NCBI RefSeq assembly: GCF_031877795.1
Contig: NC_133941.1
Coordinates: 24,899,884-24,963,883 of the forward strand
Length of the DNA: 64,000 nucleotides
Reading direction: 5' to 3'
Origin: Strix aluco
Taxonomy: Eukaryota; Chordata; Aves; Strigiformes; Strigidae
Position numbers and translations under genes: made by a program. Below the pieces are notes generated by a model. The model did not search any database, was not told where the DNA came from, and saw only the letters and a program-made list of their open reading frames with translations. Position 1 is the first letter of the stretch; each line of letters starts with the position of its first letter. Positions 54,523 through 64,000 of the stretch are shown here, one piece after another.

Positions 54523-55876
54523 GCAGGACCCAGCTCAAGCTGCAGCGCAACATGACCATCTCCTGCTGGGGCACTGCCTGCTGATCCAAAGGCAGCCTCA
54601 CTCTCAAAGGCTGCTCGGTCCTGCCCACACACACAAACGCTCCAGTTGAGCGTTCCAGTTCTTGAATTAAAGTTGCCAAGTTTCACAGCTAACCATGCTG
54701 CAGTCCAATTCAGTCTCCTGTGCAAGGCAAGGATTCCATGCCTGGCACCTGCAAAATGAGGCTGCAGGCAGCCAGGTCCGGCACAAAGGGAAAGAGTCAC
54801 TCAGAAGGGCTGAACCCGAGCCTGGTCAGAGACGAGGGTGCTCAGAGCCACCATGGCACAGAGAAGACCGGCACATCGGGGCTAGAAAGAGGACAGGAAA
54901 ATCGATGTGACACGCACACAGCTCTGGGGCACGCGCACACACACACACACACACACACACTCCCTAGAGACACACGTGGGGTACAAAGAGAAGGTGTGAT
55001 GCACACCCGCAGCGTGCGCACACCCGTACTCCAAGACACACGTCTGCAACATGGAGCGCAACGCACGGTGTTCACACACACACCCCAAGTGAGCACGCGC
55101 GCACACACACACCCCACACGCGCACAGGCAGCGCGTGCACATGCCGCAGCACGCACGCACGACGAACGCACCCACCCACACACCCCGCACGCACGCACGC
55201 ACCCCGTCTGCACCCACCCCTGCGCCCACCTGCAAGCTCACAGCGTGCACCCAGCCACACGTGCGCTTGTAGAACGCACCTCCCACGGGGGCACACGCAA
55301 ACTCCTTCACAGGAGATTCTGCAGACTACAGTTGAGCCTGTGGACCATCAAAATGAGGCCCTGGAGCATCAAAATGAGGCTTTGGAAGCCAAAGCTAACG
55401 CTTAGGAAAGGAAAAGTGAGCCTTTGGACACTATCAGTGGAGCTTTGGACCCTAAATCGCTGCGCTCTGCCCAAGAAGTGAGGTTTGGATGCTAAAAATG
55501 CAAGTCTGAATTTGGGGGATTTAGCGAGCAGTACTGGTGAGGAAGGCATGAGTGCTGCGGTCGGTGACCGTGGTATGGATGGGCTGGTGGAGGCCGATGG
55601 GGTGCGGGGCCAAGTGGGCCACGTCCAGCCACAGGTCGTACACCTGCCCCCTCTCTGCATTTGAAGGGGCGGGGGGGGGGGGGGGAGGGCTGTGTGTCAG
55701 GTGGCTTAAATTGGGTGTCTGTCTCCCATGATAAGAAACTGAAATATATAAATTAAAAAAATATATATAATTCACATTCCTTCCTTTAAAAGTAAAAAAA
55801 TAAATAGCGTTCGCTTTCTTCATGGGGGGAACTCATGTACAGTTGCTGAGGAGAGGGGCTCCAAAGAGGAGGATTT

Positions 55877-57091
55877 ATGGGTTTATGAAAGGCAGGTCCT
55901 GCTTAACAAATCTGATCTCCTCCTACGACAGGGCGACCTGCTGATTGCATGAGGGAAAGGCTGTGGATGTTGTCTACCTTGACATTAGTAAGGCCTTTGA
56001 CACCATTTCCCACAGCATTCTCCTGGCGAAAGTGGCTGCTCGCGGCTTGGATGGGCACACGCTTCGCTGGGTAAAAACTGGCTGGACGGCCGGGCCCAAA
56101 GAGTGGTGTCCCCCAGGGCTCGGTTGTGGGGCCACTCCTGTTTAACATCTTTATTGATGGTCTAGACGAGGGGATCGAGTGCACCCTCAGTAAGTTTGCA
56201 GATGACACCAAGTTGGGTGGGAGTGTTGATCTGCTCGAGGGTAGGGAGGCTCTGCAGAGAGATCTGGACAGGCTGGAGCGATGGACTAAGGCCAACTGGA
56301 GGAGTTTCACTAAGGGCAAATGCCGGGCCCTGCACTTGGGCCACAACAACCCCCAGCAGCGCTACAGTCTTGGGGAGGAGTGGCTGGAGAGCTGCCAGTC
56401 AGAGAGGGACCTGGGGGTGTTGATTGACAGCCGGCTGAACATGAGCCAGCAGTGTGCCCAGGTGGCCAAGAAGGCCAGTGGCATCCTGGCTTGTATCAGC
56501 AATAGCGTGGCCAGCAGGGACAGGGAAGGGATCTTTCCCCTGTGCTCGGCACTGGTGAGGCCACCCCTCGATTACTCTGTTCAGTTTTGGGCCCCTCACT
56601 CCAAAAAGGCCATTGAATGACTCGAGCGTGTCCAGAGAAGGGCAACGGAGCTGGTGCAGGGTCTGGAGCACAGGTCTTATGAGGAGCAGCTGAGGGAACT
56701 GGGGGGGGTTTAGTCTGGAGAAGAGGAGGCTGAGGGGAGACCTCATCGCCCTCTACAACTACCTGAAAGGAGGGTGCAGAGAGGGGGGGGATGAGTCTCT
56801 TGAACCAAGGAACAAGCGCCAGGACAAGAGGGAATGGCCTCAAGCTCACCAGGGAAGGTTTAGACTGGCTATTAGGAAGTATTTCTTTCCAGCAGGGGTT
56901 GTTGGGCGTTGGAATGGGCTGCCCAGGGCAGGGGTGCAGTCCCCATCCCTGGAGGGGTTTAAGAGTTGGGTTGACGTAGCGCTTAAGGATATGGTGTAGT
57001 TGAGAACTGTCAATGTTAGGTTAATGGTTGGACTAGGTGATCTTCAATGTCTTTTCCAACCTAGATGATGCTGTGATTCTGTGGTTCTGTG
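55877..57091 (+). mobile_element. CR1 of unit 4 (recombinant type)
   Basis: Same type and length as the CR1 of units 2 and 3. Confidence 0.95.
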
Positions 57092-57651
57092 CATGGTGGC
57101 TGGTGGATTCTGGGATGGTGGATGGTGGATGGTGAATTGTGGGATGGTGAATGATTCATGGTGGCTGGTGGACTGTGGGATGGTGGATGGCGCATGGTGT
57201 ATTGTAGTCACGTTCTCTGGTGTACGTTTGTTGGGAAGGACCTGTTGGCAAAGGGCCGCAGAGAGCAGGGGGGCAGTGAACTCCCCAAAGAGGCTGTGGT
57301 GCCACACTAGGATTTTTCCTGCTCACTGTTGGCAGGCGGTGCTGGGGGCGGGGCGCTGCTGCCTGCCACGGGGCCTGCACACCCCGTCGCGCAAGTAGAG
57401 CATTCAGCGGGGTCTGTCGGGGGTGTCCGATCCCAGCTTCTGCCTCCCCTCCTGCTTGGAAACCCCCATGTTGTGGCCCCCCCCACCCCTAGAGACCACC
57501 GTGCCCAGCCCCCGGAACCAGCGACTCTGTGACATCAGCCCCGTTGCCAAGGGCACCGTGGGCAACGCGAGCCCTGCGGGCACTCTGTCGGCTGCTGCAC
57601 TGGTGGTGACAAGCCCTCGGTTCTGGCAGCTGGCACATGCTACTGGCAGCG

Positions 57652-60110
<2,459 letters not shown>

Positions 60111-61463
60111 GCAGGACCCAGCTCAAGCTGCAGCGCAACATGACCATCTCCTGCTGGGGCACTGCCTGCTGATCCAAAGGCAGCCTCACTCTCAAAGGCT
60201 GCTCGGTCCTGCCCACACACACAAACGCTCCAGTTGAGCGTTCCAGTTCTTGAATTAAAGTTGCCAAGTTTCACAGCTAACCATGCTGCAGTCCAATTCA
60301 GTCTCCTGTGCAAGGCAAGGATTCCATGCCTGGCACCTGCAAAATGAGGCTGCAGGCAGCCAGGTCCGGCACAAAGGGAAAGAGTCACTCAGAAGGGCTG
60401 AACCCGAGCCTGGTCAGAGACGAGGGTGCTCAGAGCCACCATGGCACAGAGAAGACCGGCACATCGGGGCTAGAAAGAGGACAGGAAAATCGATGTGACA
60501 CGCACACAGCTCTGGGGCACGCGCACACACACACACACACACACACACTCCCTAGAGACACACGTGGGGTACAAAGAGAAGGTGTGATGCACACCCGCAG
60601 CGTGCGCACACCCGTACTCCAAGACACACGTCTGCAACATGGAGCGCAACGCACGGTGTTCACACACACACCCCAAGTGAGCACGCGCGCACACACACAC
60701 CCCACACGCGCACAGGCAGCGCGTGCACATGCCGCAGCACGCACGCACGACGAACGCACCCACCCACACACCCCGCACGCACGCACGCACCCCGTCTGCA
60801 CCCACCCCTGCGCCCACCTGCAAGCTCACAGCGTGCACCCAGCCACACGTGCGCTTGTAGAACGCACCTCCCACGGGGGCACACGCAAACTCCTTCACAG
60901 GAGATTCTGCAGACTACAGTTGAGCCTGTGGACCATCAAAATGAGGCCCTGGAGCATCAAAATGAGGCTTTGGAAGCCAAAGCTAACGCTTAGGAAAGGA
61001 AAAGTGAGCCTTTGGACACTATCAGTGGAGCTTTGGACCCTAAATCGCTGCGCTCTGCCCAAGAAGTGAGGTTTGGATGCTAAAAATGCAAGTCTGAATT
61101 TGGGGGATTTAGCGAGCAGTACTGGTGAGGAAGGCATGAGTGCTGCGGTCGGTGACCGTGGTATGGATGGGCTGGTGGAGGCCGATGGGGCGCGGGGCCA
61201 AGTGGGCCACGTCCAGCCACAGGTCGTACACCTGCCCCCTCTCTGCATTTGAAGGGGCGGGGGGGGGGGGGGAGGGCTGTGTGTCAGGTGGCTTAAATTG
61301 GGTGTCTGTCTCCCATGATAAGAAACTGAAATATATAAATTAAAAAAATATATATAATTCACATTCCTTCCTTTAAAAGTAAAAAAATAAATAGCGTTCG
61401 CTTTCTTCATGGGGGGAACTCATGTACAGTTGCTGAGGAGAGGGGCTCCAAAGAGGAGGATTT

Positions 61464-62677
61464 ATGGGTTTATGAAAGGCAGGTCCTGCTTAACAAATCT
61501 GATCTCCTCCTACGACAGGGCGACCTGCTGATTGCATGAGGGAAAGGCTGTGGATGTTGTCTACCTTGACATTAGTAAGGCCTTTGACACCATTTCCCAC
61601 AGCATTCTCCTGGCGAAAGTGGCTGCTCGCGGCTTGGATGGGCACACGCTTCGCTGGGTAAAAACTGGCTGGACGGCCGGGCCCAAAGAGTGGTGTCCCC
61701 CAGGGCTCGGTTGTGGGGCCACTCCTGTTTAACATCTTTATTGATGGTCTAGACGAGGGGATCGAGTGCACCCTCAGTAAGTTTGCAGATGACACCAAGT
61801 TGGGTGGGAGTGTTGATCTGCTCGAGGGTAGGGAGGCTCTGCAGAGAGATCTGGACAGGCTGGAGCGATGGACTAAGGCCAACTGGAGGAGTTTCACTAA
61901 GGGCAAATGCCGGGCCCTGCACTTGGGCCACAACAACCCCCAGCAGCGCTACAGTCTTGGGGAGGAGTGGCTGGAGAGCTGCCAGTCAGAGAGGGACCTG
62001 GGGTGTTGATTGACAGCCGGCTGAACATGAGCCAGCAGTGTGCCCAGGTGGCCAAGAAGGCCAGTGGCATCCTGGCTTGTATCAGCAATAGCGTGGCCAG
62101 CAGGGACAGGGAAGGGATCTTTCCCCTGTGCTCGGCACTGGTGAGGCCACCCCTCGATTACTCTGTTCAGTTTTGGGCCCCTCACTCCAAAAAGGCCATT
62201 GAATGACTCGAGCGTGTCCAGAGAAGGGCAACGGAGCTGGTGCAGGGTCTGGAGCACAGGTCTTATGAGGAGCAGCTGAGGGAACTGGGGGGGGTTTAGT
62301 CTGGAGAAGAGGAGGCTGAGGGGAGACCTCATCGCCCTCTACAACTACCTGAAAGGAGGGTGCAGAGAGGGGGGGGATGAGTCTCTTGAACCAAGGAACA
62401 AGCGCCAGGACAAGAGGGAATGGCCTCAAGCTCACCAGGGAAGGTTTAGACTGGCTATTAGGAAGTATTTCTTTCCAGCAGGGGTTGTTGGGCGTTGGAA
62501 TGGGCTGCCCAGGGCAGGGGTGCAGTCCCCATCCCTGGAGGGGTTTAAGAGTTGGGTTGACGTAGCGCTTAAGGATATGGTGTAGTTGAGAACTGTCAAT
62601 GTTAGGTTAATGGTTGGACTAGGTGATCTTCAATGTCTTTTCCAACCTAGATGATGCTGTGATTCTGTGGTTCTGTG
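61464..62677 (+). mobile_element. CR1 of unit 5 (recombinant type, 1-bp deletion)
   Basis: Same as units 2-4 apart from the single-base deletion near 62001. Since the 3' half still matches the other units, this CR1 is another internal junction, not the right edge of the array. Confidence 0.95.
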
Positions 62678-63238
62678 CATGGTGGCTGGTGGATTCTGGG
62701 ATGGTGGATGGTGGATGGTGAATTGTGGGATGGTGAATGATTCATGGTGGCTGGTGGACTGTGGGATGGTGGATGGCGCATGGTGTATTGTAGTCACGTT
62801 CTCTGGTGTACGTTTGTTGGGAAGGACCTGTTGGCAAAGGGCCGCAGAGAGCAGGGGGGCAGTGAACTCCCCAAAGAGGCTGTGGTGCCACACTAGGATT
62901 TTTCCTGCTCACTGTTGGCAGGCGGTGCTGGGGGCGGGGCGCTGCTGCCTGCCACGGGGCCTGCACACCCCGTCGCGCAAGTAGAGCATTCAGCGGGGTC
63001 TGTCGGGGGTGTCCGATCCCAGCTTCTGCCTCCCCTCCTGCTTGGAAACCCCCATGTTGTGGCCCCCCCCCACCCCTAGAGACCACCGTGCCCAGCCCCC
63101 GGAACCAGCGACTCTGTGACATCAGCCCCGTTGCCAAGGGCACCGTGGGCAACGCGAGCCCTGCGGGCACTCTGTCGGCTGCTGCACTGGTGGTGACAAG
63201 CCCTCGGTTCTGGCAGCTGGCACATGCTACTGGCAGCG

Positions 63239-63825
63239 ATGCGTTTGATCCCCCTCCTCATCCTGCTGGCCCTGTGCTGGCCTGCGCACGGCGCCTGGGA
63301 CAGCTGTGGGTAAGTGGGCCGAGGCTCTGGGAGGGAGCTTGGGCAACCTCATGGGGTTCCCTGGAGGGTGCCCGCTGGTCCCCTGTGGCCACACCAGCGC
63401 TTCCCCAGCCCCACGCGGGAGCCTCGGCTCCTTGCAGCACCCGGGCTGCTGGCACAACTCGCCTGCGGGGCCAAAGCAGAAACGGGGGCGGACGCCTGCC
63501 CGCCCCCATGGGGCTCCCTGGCCTCGCTGTCCATGCAGCGCCCCCTGGGGAGGGCAGAGGGCTGACCTTCAGCCGGAACAGCAGCGAGCCATCGAGCAGG
63601 ATGGTGATGAGTTTCTGGTTACAGGGGGACCTGCGGGCTGCGGCCCATGGCGGCTCACTCCAGCACCTCGCGCGTCGTGGGGGGCACAGACGCCCAGCCA
63701 GGGGCCTGGCCCTGGATCGTCAGCATCCAGGTTCCCTGGGCAGCAGGCACGGGGCACATATGCGGAGGGTCCCTCATCAGCCCACAGTGGGTCCTCACAG
63801 CAGCCCACTGCTTCACCAAGGCCAG
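63239..63825 (+). CDS. ACR: Acrosin copy 5, exons 1 and 2 only (window ends in intron 2)
   Basis: Exons 63239-63309 and 63625-63825 are present, with signal peptide, CGLRP light chain, activation site, CGGSL and His85 (TAAHC). Both match copy 3. The gene continues past 64000; exons with Asp134 and Ser231 are not visible, so intactness cannot be judged. Confidence 0.9.
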
Positions 63826-64000
63826 GTAAGGAGGGCCAGGAACGGGGATATCCCCCCAGCACTCGCGGGTGCCCCGTCCGCAGCACCACGTGCTACTCCC
63901 GGCCCCTTTCCTTGTGGTACACCCAGTGCCTGGGCACTGCAGAGCCCGGCTGAGAGGCTGCTCAGGAGAGGGCTGGGCTCCTGCCACGGCTTCCTACAGA

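Larger units (their letters stand above)
61464..64000 (+). repeat. ACR: Tandem array unit 5, cut by the window end
   Basis: 2537 bp visible. Its CR1 has lost one G near 62001 (CCTGGGGTG for CCTGGGGGTG), and the C-run near 63070 has one extra C. The last base (A at 64000) differs from the C found in the other units, so similarity may change beyond. Confidence 0.95.

Overview
This is a window of a vertebrate nuclear genome, almost certainly a bird. Evidence: abundant CR1 LINEs with the avian 3' tail (ATTCTGTG-type octamer repeats), short genes with GT-AG introns, several vertebrate-type endogenous retrovirus (ERV) remnants, GC-rich minisatellites, and a sperm protease (acrosin) with the usual five-exon structure. 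Nothing prokaryotic is present: no operons, no CRISPR.

Layout. 0-5.9 kb: unrecognised GC-rich DNA, then a long antisense CR1 with remains of ORF1 and ORF2, then a CpG-rich patch. 5.9-15 kb: ERV wreckage (an LTR, an antisense env, two long direct repeats, an antisense gammaretrovirus-like gag), an about 146-bp tandem repeat, an inverted fragment of an acrosin gene (exon 5 plus 3' UTR), and a shortened ITPRIPL1-like gene on the minus strand with two perfect CRE sites upstream. 15-19.6 kb: AT-rich DNA with nothing recognised. 19.6-23.3 kb: a (GACACA)n microsatellite, a CpG-rich promoter-like block, a phase-consistent three-exon gene model for an unrecognised 308-residue protein, and a G-rich minisatellite. 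25-29 kb: six exons of an RBBP6-like gene on the minus strand, broken by a CR1 insertion and stop codons. 29.5-34 kb: a betaretrovirus-like ERV (5' LTR, Lys-type primer binding site, gag, pol pieces), directly followed by one orphan HYDIN-like exon. 34.6-39 kb: TGG-rich and CAGATR-rich minisatellites and two solo LTRs.

39.1-64 kb is the main event: a head-to-tail array with a period of 5586-5588 bp. Each unit is a 5'-truncated CR1, a GGATGGTGG-type minisatellite, a short promoter with a CRE-like site and an X-box-like palindrome, a complete acrosin gene (347 residues), and a CA-rich 3' flank. Four genes are complete and a fifth runs off the window end. All four complete genes have open frames, the catalytic His/Asp/Ser and trypsin-like pocket residues. 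Copies differ by a handful of substitutions.

The CR1 pieces show how the array probably arose. The first ~280 bp of the CR1 in unit 1 differ at many sites from units 2-5, while everything downstream is nearly identical. This is what unequal recombination between two CR1 copies flanking one ancestral acrosin gene would leave. Several genes here are sperm- or cilium-associated (acrosin, HYDIN-like) or carry spermatid-style promoter motifs (CRE, X-box), so the region may be a nursery of testis-gene duplicates; that last step is inference.
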